From positions 18,465 to 82,464 of the forward strand of contig NZ_JBEXUX010000047.1 in assembly GCF_040629175.1 (NCBI RefSeq): a stretch of DNA of 64,000 nucleotides, given 5' to 3'. How positions within the stretch are numbered: position 1 is the first letter of the stretch; the number at the start of each line of letters is the position of its first letter. A program made the position numbers and the translations under genes. This document shows, one piece after another, positions 35,697 through 43,874 of this stretch. A model generated the notes under the pieces. It was not told the origin of the DNA. It did not search any database and saw only the letters and a list, made by a program, of their open reading frames with translations. The stretch is from Embleya sp040629175 (GTDB lineage: Bacteria; Actinomycetota; Actinomycetes; Streptomycetales; Streptomycetaceae).

Positions 35697-37661
35697 TCAC
35701 TGCGGTGCCACCTCGAACGCGAGGTGCACGAACCCGCCGGGGTCGCCGTCGAACAGGTCGACCGCGACGCTCGACCGGGCGCCGAGCGCGGCGATCCGCG
35801 GCGCCGGCGACAGGCTCTGCTGCCCGGACCAGATCGAGAAGAGCGTGTGGTTGTCCAGCCCGGTCCCCACGAAGACCGCGTCCAGCGGCAGGGTCGGCTC
35901 GTCCGCGCCCACCGGCGGCACCGCGCTCGCCGTCGACGAGCGCACCTGGAGCAGGAACACCGCGGCCGGTTCGCCGGCGGAGGGCAGCCGCGCCCCCTCC
36001 GCCTCGAACGTGTACGTCACCGACTCCGCCTCCGGATCCGCGTCGGACCCCCGCCGCGCCCCGGATCCCAGCTCCAGGCGGCGGAAGCCGGCGAGCCGAT
36101 CCCCATCGCGCAGCGCCTGGAACAGGCGGACCCAGCCGTCCGGTTCGGCCGTCGCGGCGTCGGCGAGCGCCCGATCCACCGTGAGTTCGACGTGCGGGGC
36201 GCGGGCGAACCGGGTCAGGTCCGGGTGCAGCGGCCCGGCGGCGTCCAGGCGCGATCCGCCCTGCGGCCACACCCGCAGCAGGCGCGGGCCGGTCGCGACC
36301 CTCGCGGTCGGCGGGGGCGGTGGCGCGAACACGTGCAACTCGCCGCCCTGCGTGCCGTTCCCGGTCGGGAACGGCGGCACCGCGGCGAGCGGCGCCCGGT
36401 CGATCAGCGCGGCCAGGCCGGTGTCCTTGGCGTTGCCGGGGGCCATCGCCCACAGCGTGTTGCGGTCCTCGGCGGTGAGCCCGGTGCCCACCAGATCGGG
36501 GTCCACGGCCAGGCCGTCCGGATCCTGTGCCTTCGGCGGCCCGGAGACCGCCACCCGGGAGCCGACCACGAACACGGTCTGGGTGAGCAGCCCGTTGCCG
36601 TCGAGTTCGACGGTGTACGCCGCGCCCTCGCCGCCGGGCGGCACGGTGACCCGGGTGAGGGCGCCGGCGGCCCGGGTCAACTTCAGCCGGCGCGCCCCGG
36701 TGTGGTCGAGCTGCCACAGGCCCAGCCACGGATTCGGCGCGTCGAACGCCGCGTCGACCAGTTGGCGATCGAAGGCGATCTCCAACCGCTTGTCGGCCAC
36801 GAACGCCCGCCACGTGGCGGGCGTCGCGCCGGCGCCGACCTGCGGCCACAGCGCGGTGATCCGAGGCGGGAGGGTGCGGCCGGCGCAACACGCGTCCACC
36901 CGCCCGGCCAGGCACATCAGCAGGTCGAACAACACCCGGTTGGAGTACACGACCGGCCGCGCGGTCACCGCGTCCAGATCCGGCGCGCCCTCCGGGGAGT
37001 AGGTCACCGTGGCCAGGACCGTGCAGTCGTCGTCGCACCCGCACTCGTGCTCGACCGTGTCCGCGACCTGCTCGCGCCGATCGAAGTGCGCGCCGGGCCG
37101 GGCGGGGAAGATCGCCGCGCACTGCTCCTCGCTCAGCCCGACCTCGTCCGGCTCGCCCGCGGTGATCCGGATCAGGAAGCGCTCCAGGGTGAGCGAGGGC
37201 ACGCACTCCTCGCGCACCTCGCAGTCCACCACCGGCGTGCGGACGAACTCGCTCCCGCACTCGTGCCGACACAGCCGCACCGCGACGGTGCCGTCCCGAA
37301 CCGGTTGGCCGTGCGGTGCGCCGGCGCAGTCGGTGGGTTGGTACGGCTCCTCGATCCGCACCGGGCGATCCACCACGATCAGCCGGCCGTGCCCGTCCAC
37401 CGCCGCGCCGGGGAAGACGGTCACCGTGCCGTCCTCCTGCAACTCCGCGTCCAGGCCGCACAACACGCCGGGGCCCAGGCCCAGCCGGGCCAGCGTGGCG
37501 GCGGTCTGTCGGTGGTAGTCCTGTTCGAGGTTCCAGTGCCGGACGTCCATCAGCTTGCCCGGGTAGAACCGGTTGCGTACCGGCGGCGCGGGAGCCCCGT
37601 CCGCACCTGCGTCGCAGCCGCATCCCGTGTCCGCCGCGTGGTCCTGACGGTGCTGACTCAC
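35697..37661 (-). CDS. eCIS-associated Cys-rich 654-aa protein
   Basis: A 654-residue protein. The N-terminus has GCGCDAG and then the motif NRFYPGKLMDVRHWNLEQDY followed by LGLGPGVLCGLDAEL, a variant of the motif shared with the neighbouring accessory proteins. The segment FPGAAVDGHGRLIVVDRPV matches the 'YALDAFGRDLIL' segment of its relatives. Cysteine pairs continue (CRHECGSEF, CEVREEC, CGCDDDC, DACCAG), suggesting metal or disulfide stabilisation. The C-terminal half contains two similar beta-rich domains (about 275-430 and 455-650) each with an RxxxVWPQ-type strand, a KRLEIAFDR/HVELTVDRAL strand and GTGLxxxDxNTLxxxxxG. Function unknown; likely a decorating or fibre-like part. Confidence 0.75.
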   Translation of the reverse strand: MSQHRQDHAADTGCGCDAGADGAPAPPVRNRFYPGKLMDVRHWNLEQDYHRQTAATLARLGLGPGVLCGLDAELQEDGTVTVFPGAAVDGHGRLIVVDRPVRIEEPYQPTDCAGAPHGQPVRDGTVAVRLCRHECGSEFVRTPVVDCEVREECVPSLTLERFLIRITAGEPDEVGLSEEQCAAIFPARPGAHFDRREQVADTVEHECGCDDDCTVLATVTYSPEGAPDLDAVTARPVVYSNRVLFDLLMCLAGRVDACCAGRTLPPRITALWPQVGAGATPATWRAFVADKRLEIAFDRQLVDAAFDAPNPWLGLWQLDHTGARRLKLTRAAGALTRVTVPPGGEGAAYTVELDGNGLLTQTVFVVGSRVAVSGPPKAQDPDGLAVDPDLVGTGLTAEDRNTLWAMAPGNAKDTGLAALIDRAPLAAVPPFPTGNGTQGGELHVFAPPPPPTARVATGPRLLRVWPQGGSRLDAAGPLHPDLTRFARAPHVELTVDRALADAATAEPDGWVRLFQALRDGDRLAGFRRLELGSGARRGSDADPEAESVTYTFEAEGARLPSAGEPAAVFLLQVRSSTASAVPPVGADEPTLPLDAVFVGTGLDNHTLFSIWSGQQSLSPAPRIAALGARSSVAVDLFDGDPGGFVHLAFEVAPQ

Positions 37662-37667
37662 TTGTGC

Positions 37668-39566
37668 TCAACCCCTTGGAGATGGTCGGGTGGTCGACCC
37701 GCGACCGCCTGGTGTGGGAAGCGTCGTGTCGAGCCGTGTCTCGACGGGACCGCCGACGTGCGCCGGGGCCGGTCCGGGCAACCGGATCGCGGTGCCGAGC
37801 GCGGGGCCGGCACCCGCGGCCCAGTCCGGCGGCGGGCCGGCCACGTGGGTGTCGATGCCGACCCGTCCCGGGATCGCGCCGTGCCGTTCGACCCGCACCC
37901 GGGCGAACACGTGTGCCGGGCGCTCCCGTTCCACCACGCGGGCGATCTCGGGCAGCGCGTCGGCGTGGGTCGGCGGGACGTGCACGCACACCCGGTGCGC
38001 GAACGCGGTGTACAGCGGCAGTCCTCGGTCCTGCGCGGGGACCAGGTGGGCGCCGTCGAGCACGGCCGTGGCGTCGAGCACCGGCGGCCCCGGATCCGCG
38101 ACGTGCACCGCGGTATCCCGGCCGAGGCCGCCGCTGCCCAACCGCCAGACGCCGGCCGCCGACAGCGGTTCGGACAACCGCACGGTGACGCCGGTCTCCC
38201 GGGCGACCGCCTCGATCAGCCCGGCGGGCGTGCCGCGGCGACCGTGCGCGGCGTACGCGCCGGCGATGTCCGCGCGGCGGGCGGCCGGGTCGGCGGGGCG
38301 CGACGGCGCGGCGTCCACCCAGCGGGCCAGCCGGTCCAGCCACGGGTCGTCCGGGCGGTCCGGGGCGGAGCCGGGGTCGAGCGAGGCGGGCAGTTCCTCC
38401 AACTCGCGCACCGACGCGTCGTGCGCGCCGGCGAGCAGGCCCAGCAGTCGGCCCAGCGTGCCCGAGCCGTCGTCGTCGCCGGTGTACGCGGCGGGCAGTG
38501 CGTCCAGCAGGCCCCGGCCCACGTGTTCGACCCGCACGTCGTCCACGCGCGGGGTGCCGCGTCCGTCGCCGAGCAGTTCGACCGCGATCCACAACCGGGC
38601 CCCGGACGGGGCGGGGCCGACCAGTACGCGTACGTCCAGGCCCGGCAACGGGCCGGCCCGCCAACGGCCCGGGGCGGTCGGCACCGGCGCGTCGTCCGGA
38701 TCCGCGCTCGCCGGATCGGGCGGATCGGGCGGGGCGCCGGCGGGCGCGAGCATGGTCCACAACCGTACGTGCGTGCCGGGCGGCGCGGGTTCGGCGAGCA
38801 ACACCCGGACGCGGTCCCAGTGTTCGATGCCGGGCGGCTCGATCGGCGCGGGCAGCACGACGACGCCGCGGGTACCGGTACGCCGCGGGCCCAGTCGGGC
38901 GATCCCGCCGGGGCCGGCCACGAACACCCGCCCGCGTCGGTCGACGGCGATCCCGGCGAGGTCGCCGGCGGCCACCAGCCGGGCCGGCGCGCCGTCGTCC
39001 GGGACCAGCACGACCCCCGGTCCGGGTCGCTGCCGGGCGCCGCCGACCACGAGCACCCCCTCGGGCACCCGGACCGCGGCCAGACCGCCGACCCGCTCCC
39101 GGGCCGCGCGCAGCACCGGATCCTCGGCGGGCGGCGGGTCGGTCCACGGGGCGAGGTACTCGCCGGTGTCGGCGCGCACGACCACACCCCGTGCCCGGTC
39201 CGGCTCGTCCCCCACCACCAACAGCCGCCCGCCGTCCAGCAGCCACAACCCGCGCGGCCGACGCGGCGCCGCCGGATCGCCGGTCGCCACGTCCAAACAG
39301 CCCAGCACGCACACCACGTGGTCGCAGCCGTCCACCCGCAACACCCGGCCGTGCCCCGGATCGGCGACCACGATCGTGCCGTCGGCCGCGACCACCAGCC
39401 CCAACGGCCCACCCGCCGGATCGAGATCGGCGCTCGCGATCGGTTCCAGGGCCGCCGTACCCGGGCTCAGCACCACCCGCTCGCCGTCCGCGTACACCCC
39501 CTCGAAGCGGGCTCCGGGCCAGCGCCCCAGCGCGTTGACCCAGCGGTAGCCGGCCACGCCGCTCAC
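37668..39566 (-). CDS. Phage tail protein I-like baseplate component with N-terminal beta-propeller-like region
   Basis: A 632-residue protein from GTG 39566, overlapping the upstream stop (GTGA). The N-terminal 260 residues look like NHL-type propeller repeats (DLDPAGGPLGLVVAADGTIV, RPRGLWLLDGGRLLVVGDEP, GDLAGIAVDRRGRVFVAGPG). The C-terminal half has the tail-protein domain found in eCIS and phage baseplates: LPAAYTGDDDG, LLGLLAGAHDASVRELEEL, WLDRLARWVDAA, ARRADIAGAYAAHGRRGTPA, and an end with VCVHVPPTHADALPEIARVV and RPAHVFARVRV. Phage P2 gpI sits at the baseplate and connects to fibres, so a similar place is expected. The propeller could be a binding head. Confidence 0.8.
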   Translation of the reverse strand: MSGVAGYRWVNALGRWPGARFEGVYADGERVVLSPGTAALEPIASADLDPAGGPLGLVVAADGTIVVADPGHGRVLRVDGCDHVVCVLGCLDVATGDPAAPRRPRGLWLLDGGRLLVVGDEPDRARGVVVRADTGEYLAPWTDPPPAEDPVLRAARERVGGLAAVRVPEGVLVVGGARQRPGPGVVLVPDDGAPARLVAAGDLAGIAVDRRGRVFVAGPGGIARLGPRRTGTRGVVVLPAPIEPPGIEHWDRVRVLLAEPAPPGTHVRLWTMLAPAGAPPDPPDPASADPDDAPVPTAPGRWRAGPLPGLDVRVLVGPAPSGARLWIAVELLGDGRGTPRVDDVRVEHVGRGLLDALPAAYTGDDDGSGTLGRLLGLLAGAHDASVRELEELPASLDPGSAPDRPDDPWLDRLARWVDAAPSRPADPAARRADIAGAYAAHGRRGTPAGLIEAVARETGVTVRLSEPLSAAGVWRLGSGGLGRDTAVHVADPGPPVLDATAVLDGAHLVPAQDRGLPLYTAFAHRVCVHVPPTHADALPEIARVVERERPAHVFARVRVERHGAIPGRVGIDTHVAGPPPDWAAGAGPALGTAIRLPGPAPAHVGGPVETRLDTTLPTPGGRGSTTRPSPRG

Positions 39567-40531
39567 GCCCCCTCCACCCCCATCCACGCGATGTGCCAAC
39601 CCAGTTCGCTCCGCACCAGGTTCGGCGTCTCCAGGTCCGCGAGTACCGCGGCCGGATTGAGCGGCAACGTCGTGGTGCCCCCGACGACACCGCCGATCCG
39701 CCCGGCGGGCAGCGGCACCAGCACGGTCAGCCGCCCCGGCTCCGCGTCGGCCACATACGGCGTGCCGTCGAGCACGCACGCCTGACCACCGGGCGCGGCG
39801 GACGCACTCAACTCCCGGTCGCCATCCAGCCGGACCGTGTAGGCGGGCGTGTCCCCGAACCCCGCCGCAGCGGTGTCCACCACCGTGCGCAGCCCGATCA
39901 CCACCCCCGAGGCCGAGTCCTGGACGGCCGTCCACACGGTGCCGAACGCACTCGTCGCACCCGTGGCCACGTACGGCGTCGGCAGCACCGCCAGCACCCG
40001 GCGCCCGGCCGGATCGGGCGGCGCGGTCAGCGCGCAGCCGCGCACCGCCACCGTCGCGAGCAACACGTCCAGCCCTTCGCGCAGTTCGGCCGGCGTCCGC
40101 CACGCGGCCGTCGGGCCGTCGGCGAACCGCACCGCCCCGACCACCCCGCAGGCGCCGGCCCGGGTGCGCACATCCGCCTCGTCGTCCTCGGTCCAGCGCA
40201 ACGTCAGGCAGAACACCACGTCGCCGCCGTCCGGCCCGGCGGCCACCGCCGGCACGTCCAACTCGGCGCCGTCGGACAGAATCAGATCCCGGCCGAACGC
40301 GTCCAGCGCGTAGCCCGCACCGATCGCGACCCGCTTGGCGCCCCGGGCACCGGTGACCTCCAGGCCGAGCGCCACACCCCACCCGTGCAGCACCCGGTTG
40401 TGCAACCAGCGCCGCGAACGCTCCACCGCGACCGCGTCGTTCAGGTCGGCGGCGGCGAGCACTTGGCCGCCGAAGAAGGTCGGGCGATGGGTCGGCGGCA
40501 GCGCCGCGCCACTCGTGGTCGGGCCGGTCAT
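39563..40531 (-). CDS. eCIS-associated protein with HGWGV motif
   Basis: A 322-residue protein. Near the N-terminus it carries PTFFGGQVLAAADLNDAV and HNRVLHGWGVALGLEV, almost the same as in the 390-residue protein at 34406. It continues GYALDAFGRDLILSDGAEL, which is a beta-rich module. Later parts: RWTEDDEADVRTRAGACGVV and a C-terminal domain with YTVRLDGDRELSAS. It overlaps both neighbours by 4 bp, so expression is coupled. Not a named family to me; part of the accessory set behind the baseplate genes. Confidence 0.75.
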   Translation of the reverse strand: MTGPTTSGAALPPTHRPTFFGGQVLAAADLNDAVAVERSRRWLHNRVLHGWGVALGLEVTGARGAKRVAIGAGYALDAFGRDLILSDGAELDVPAVAAGPDGGDVVFCLTLRWTEDDEADVRTRAGACGVVGAVRFADGPTAAWRTPAELREGLDVLLATVAVRGCALTAPPDPAGRRVLAVLPTPYVATGATSAFGTVWTAVQDSASGVVIGLRTVVDTAAAGFGDTPAYTVRLDGDRELSASAAPGGQACVLDGTPYVADAEPGRLTVLVPLPAGRIGGVVGGTTTLPLNPAAVLADLETPNLVRSELGWHIAWMGVEGA

Positions 40532-41442
40532 GCGGACGTTCCCCTCACTCGTGGACCCGGCCGAACGCCGGGCGGATCACCGGCACGGCCCTCGACCGCC
40601 GCCGGACCGCGAAGTCCGCGCGGCACGTACACCACCGGCCGGGTACACGGCACCGGGCACGGCGGGTCGGCCGGCCCGGACAGTGCCGGGACCGGTCGCG
40701 CGCCGAGCACGGCCGTCCAGGCGAACGCCATCGGCACGGCCGAGACCTTCGGCTGCTCGTCGACGTCGCCGGACTCGGGCAGCGCGTGCCGCACGACGAC
40801 GCGGAAACCGGTCCGGTCGACCTCCGCGACCTGCACGGTGCTGCCGCCGGTCCCGGCCGGCGACGGCCCCTCGGCGGTGACGAAGACCTGTGGCACGTCG
40901 GCGAACGCCCGCGCGAAGTCGACCCGCGCCGACCACTGCACGCGCGAGCCCTCGGCCGCGATCGCACCCCGGGCCGCCCGCCCCGCGAGCACCACGGTCG
41001 GACCGGGTCGGTGCGCGCTGCGCCGGGCCCCGTCGCCGACCTGCAACCGGCCGGTGTCGGTGCGGTACACCGCGAGCGGCACGTCCCCCGGCCCGGCGAC
41101 ACCACCGGGCTCCACCAGGCACGCCCGCCCCCGCGGCCCACCCCGCTCGGGACGCAACACCACCGACACCGGCCCGGACCCCGCGACCGACACCGAGACC
41201 ACGTCATCGGCACCGAGCACCACCAACTCCCCGGCACGCGTGAGCGCCACGCCGGGTTCGACCAGCACCCGCCCGTCACCGATCGCCCACACTTCGAGCC
41301 CCACCGCGACACCCCACGTGCGATGCGCGGCGCGGGTGTGCCGAGCCAGGACCGTCGCCTCGTTCGCGGTGAGGTCACGCACATCGGCGGCCCCCAACCG
41401 CACCCCGGACTCCTCGACCACCCGATCCGCGACCCCGGTCAT
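40528..41442 (-). CDS. eCIS-associated protein, shortened HGWGV-motif relative
   Basis: A 304-residue protein from ATG 41442 (ATGA overlap with the upstream baseplate gene). It has ARHTRAAHRTWGVAVGLEVW and GRVLVEPGVALTRAGELVVL, a diverged version of the module shared by the accessory genes, but lacks the 'F.GG.L' start. A second domain (about 165-245: VQWSARVDFARAFADVPQVF, GFRVVVRHALPE) resembles the H-type-lectin-like fold often written as 'xxFxxxPxVxVxA', which suggests glycan binding. The C-terminus is Pro-rich. It could be a surface-binding component. Confidence 0.7.
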   Translation of the reverse strand: MTGVADRVVEESGVRLGAADVRDLTANEATVLARHTRAAHRTWGVAVGLEVWAIGDGRVLVEPGVALTRAGELVVLGADDVVSVSVAGSGPVSVVLRPERGGPRGRACLVEPGGVAGPGDVPLAVYRTDTGRLQVGDGARRSAHRPGPTVVLAGRAARGAIAAEGSRVQWSARVDFARAFADVPQVFVTAEGPSPAGTGGSTVQVAEVDRTGFRVVVRHALPESGDVDEQPKVSAVPMAFAWTAVLGARPVPALSGPADPPCPVPCTRPVVYVPRGLRGPAAVEGRAGDPPGVRPGPRVRGTSA

Positions 41443-43871
41443 CGACCCACCTCCGCGCGGGCGGTACGCACCGTGTGGGTGCCGGGGACCACGAGCGCGG
41501 TCGGTGGCACGCACAGGCCGGCGCAGCCCGGGGGGCCGTCGTCGGCGCGCAGTGCGAGGGCGGTGACGTGGTCCACGCCGGGGGCCTCGTCCAGCACGCG
41601 CAGCACCTCGCTGCGGTGTACGTCGCGGCCGAACGGCCAACCGGTGCCGTGTGGTCCGCCGGTGATCGGGTGCAGGAACGTGTCCAGCGCGGCCCGGACC
41701 GCTGCGGTCGTCGCGCCCGGATCGGCGCCCGGGAGCAGCGCCACGCTCACCTCCGCGCTCACCACGACATAGCGCGGCCCGGTGACGAACAGGCGGGTGC
41801 CGGTGGTGCGCAGCCCGGCCAGGTGTCGGCGCACCACGCGCAGCAGGCCGGCGGTGGGTTCGGGGCGGCCTCGCGGGAGGGTGGGCAGCACGACCACGCT
41901 CACGCAGCCCGCCGCGACCAGGCCGGGCAGCCGCGGGTCGGTCTCGGCGAACGCGCGGACCCGGGCGATCCGGGTGCCGGGGGTGTCCAGGGCGCAGCGC
42001 TCGACGCCGGCCAGGGTCACCGCGCGTTCGGGCGGGGCGAGCCGAAGCACCGCGGCGCGGGGCAGTTCGTCCAGGGAGTGGGCGTCGGTCGCGGCGAGCG
42101 CGTCCACGAGGCGTTCGTGCGCCCACAGCGCCCGTTCGGCGCGGGCCGCGGCGGCGGCGGTGTCCTCGGCGTCGGCGCCGCCCACCGCCGGGCCGACCAG
42201 GGTGACGGTGAGCGCACCGGGGGCGGGCGGCACGCCCAGGAGTACGCGGGTGCGGGCGTCGGGCGCGAGGACCACGGGCGCGGGCGGGGCCAGGGCCGCG
42301 CCGCGCGCTCCGGAGGTGGTGCGGTAGGCGGCGAGCACGGTGCGGCCGAGTTCGGGCACTCGGCCCGCGCGGCCGTCGCCGAAGGTGAGCGTGCCGGTCG
42401 CGGCGTCGAGCACGGCGTGCAGTTCGGTGCGACCGGCCGCGTCCAGATCGGGGACCAGCCGGACCGGTTCGACGCCGCCCGCCGGATCGGCCAACCACAC
42501 CCGGTACGGCCCCGGCGTCGCCCCGTCCGGCGCGATCGCGCCGCCGGGCAGGACGAACGTCTGCTCGGGTGCGCCGTCGCCGACGCCCGCCGCGACGAGT
42601 TCGGCCACCAGTCGCCCGGGGGCCGCCGACGTCGGCGCGATCCAGCGCAGGATCCGCACCACCGGCGCGGCCGGGTCGTCGGTCCGCACGGTACGTACCA
42701 GGCGCGCCGCGTCCACGGTGATCGCCAGCGGCACCAGGGCGCCTTCGACCAGGGCCGCCGCGCCGACGAGCACGGCCGTCGGGGCGACGTCGTAGCCGCC
42801 GACGGCCGCCGTGGCCAGGACCGCCTCGACCGCGTCGGCGACCACCCGGCGCACCCGCGGCGGCGCGTCGGGCCGGCCCCGGTCGAGCCGGCAGCGCAAC
42901 CAGGCCCGGCTCCCGGCCGCGCCGAGCGGCTCGACCGGCAGCCCGGCCGACCCGATCCGCAGCCGCACGGCACCGGATCGGCTCAACGCCGCGGTGCGAT
43001 CCACCACATCCCCGAGCGGTTGCCAGACCCCGCCCACCCACGCCTCCCAGACGGTGCGCGCGTCGTGGTGCGGCGCGGTGCCGACAGCCCCGACCGGACC
43101 CACGAACCCCCCACCGCCCTGCGGCAGGTCACCCGCGGCATCCACCGAATCCGAGCCAGCCTCCGCGGACCGCGCCGCCGAGGCACCGACACCCCCGACC
43201 CGACCCGGGTCCGGATACCGCCCCAATCCCCCGCCCCACCCCGCCCGAGCGCCCGCACCCGCGCCCCCGTCGCCGCCGGGATCCGGGTCGGCGTCCAGGT
43301 ACAGCGCGAGCGTCGTGCCCGCCGGCAACGCTCGGTCCAGGCCCAGGACGAGCGCGGCGCCCGGGCGCGGGTCGGGGCCGAGGGCGTCCACCGCGGTGCC
43401 GCCGAGCAGCGTGGGGGTGTGGTCGGTCCAGCCGAGGGTGTGGTCCCATCGCCCGGCCGTGCCGTCGTCGGTGCCCGCCGCGACCACCGCCGCGCCGGTC
43501 AACGGCAGCGCCTCCACCGTCTCCAGGCCGGTCGCGGCCTCGGCCCCGTGTGCGACGAAGCCGAGCCGGGCGGGCAGCACGGCCGGCGCGCCCGGTCCGG
43601 ACCGGACCGAGAGCACCACCCGCGCCGCGCTCGGCCCGGCCGGATACACCCCGAGCAGGGCCAGCAGTTTGCGCCGGTGCCGGTCGGTGACCCGCGAGGC
43701 CCGATAGACGTCGGTGTCCACAAGCCACGCGAGCATTTCGAGCACCGCGATGCCGGGATCGGAGTGGTTGTGGTCGGTCCACTGCGGACTCTCCAACGGC
43801 AACAACGCCCGGACCTCGGCGACCAGATCCGGCCAACGTCGGGTGTCCGAACTCGGCGGAAACAGCGGCAT
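41439..43871 (-). CDS. Putative baseplate assembly protein (gp6/J-like), 810 aa
   Basis: An 810-residue protein, ATG 43871 with GGAAGGGAG upstream. The N-terminus has the baseplate signature WTDHNHSDPGIAVLEMLAWL followed by RHRRKLLALLGVYP. A central beta-rich part contains repeated RxWLRCRLDRGRP-like and TLTFGDGRAGRVP motifs. The C-terminus ends in the J-type motif FLHPITGGPHGTGWPFGRDV and VLRVLDEAPGVDHVTALAL. In Afp/Pvc systems such proteins (Pvc11/12-like) form the wedges that hold sheath and spike until firing. It lies 3 bp after the larger baseplate gene and shares its C-terminal motif. Confidence 0.88.
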   Translation of the reverse strand: MPLFPPSSDTRRWPDLVAEVRALLPLESPQWTDHNHSDPGIAVLEMLAWLVDTDVYRASRVTDRHRRKLLALLGVYPAGPSAARVVLSVRSGPGAPAVLPARLGFVAHGAEAATGLETVEALPLTGAAVVAAGTDDGTAGRWDHTLGWTDHTPTLLGGTAVDALGPDPRPGAALVLGLDRALPAGTTLALYLDADPDPGGDGGAGAGARAGWGGGLGRYPDPGRVGGVGASAARSAEAGSDSVDAAGDLPQGGGGFVGPVGAVGTAPHHDARTVWEAWVGGVWQPLGDVVDRTAALSRSGAVRLRIGSAGLPVEPLGAAGSRAWLRCRLDRGRPDAPPRVRRVVADAVEAVLATAAVGGYDVAPTAVLVGAAALVEGALVPLAITVDAARLVRTVRTDDPAAPVVRILRWIAPTSAAPGRLVAELVAAGVGDGAPEQTFVLPGGAIAPDGATPGPYRVWLADPAGGVEPVRLVPDLDAAGRTELHAVLDAATGTLTFGDGRAGRVPELGRTVLAAYRTTSGARGAALAPPAPVVLAPDARTRVLLGVPPAPGALTVTLVGPAVGGADAEDTAAAAARAERALWAHERLVDALAATDAHSLDELPRAAVLRLAPPERAVTLAGVERCALDTPGTRIARVRAFAETDPRLPGLVAAGCVSVVVLPTLPRGRPEPTAGLLRVVRRHLAGLRTTGTRLFVTGPRYVVVSAEVSVALLPGADPGATTAAVRAALDTFLHPITGGPHGTGWPFGRDVHRSEVLRVLDEAPGVDHVTALALRADDGPPGCAGLCVPPTALVVPGTHTVRTARAEVGR

Positions 43872-43874
43872 GGT

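Noticed and set aside
35547..39785. Long plus-strand open frame opposite the accessory genes
   Set aside because: The translation is low-complexity and the opposite strand carries clear coupled eCIS genes.
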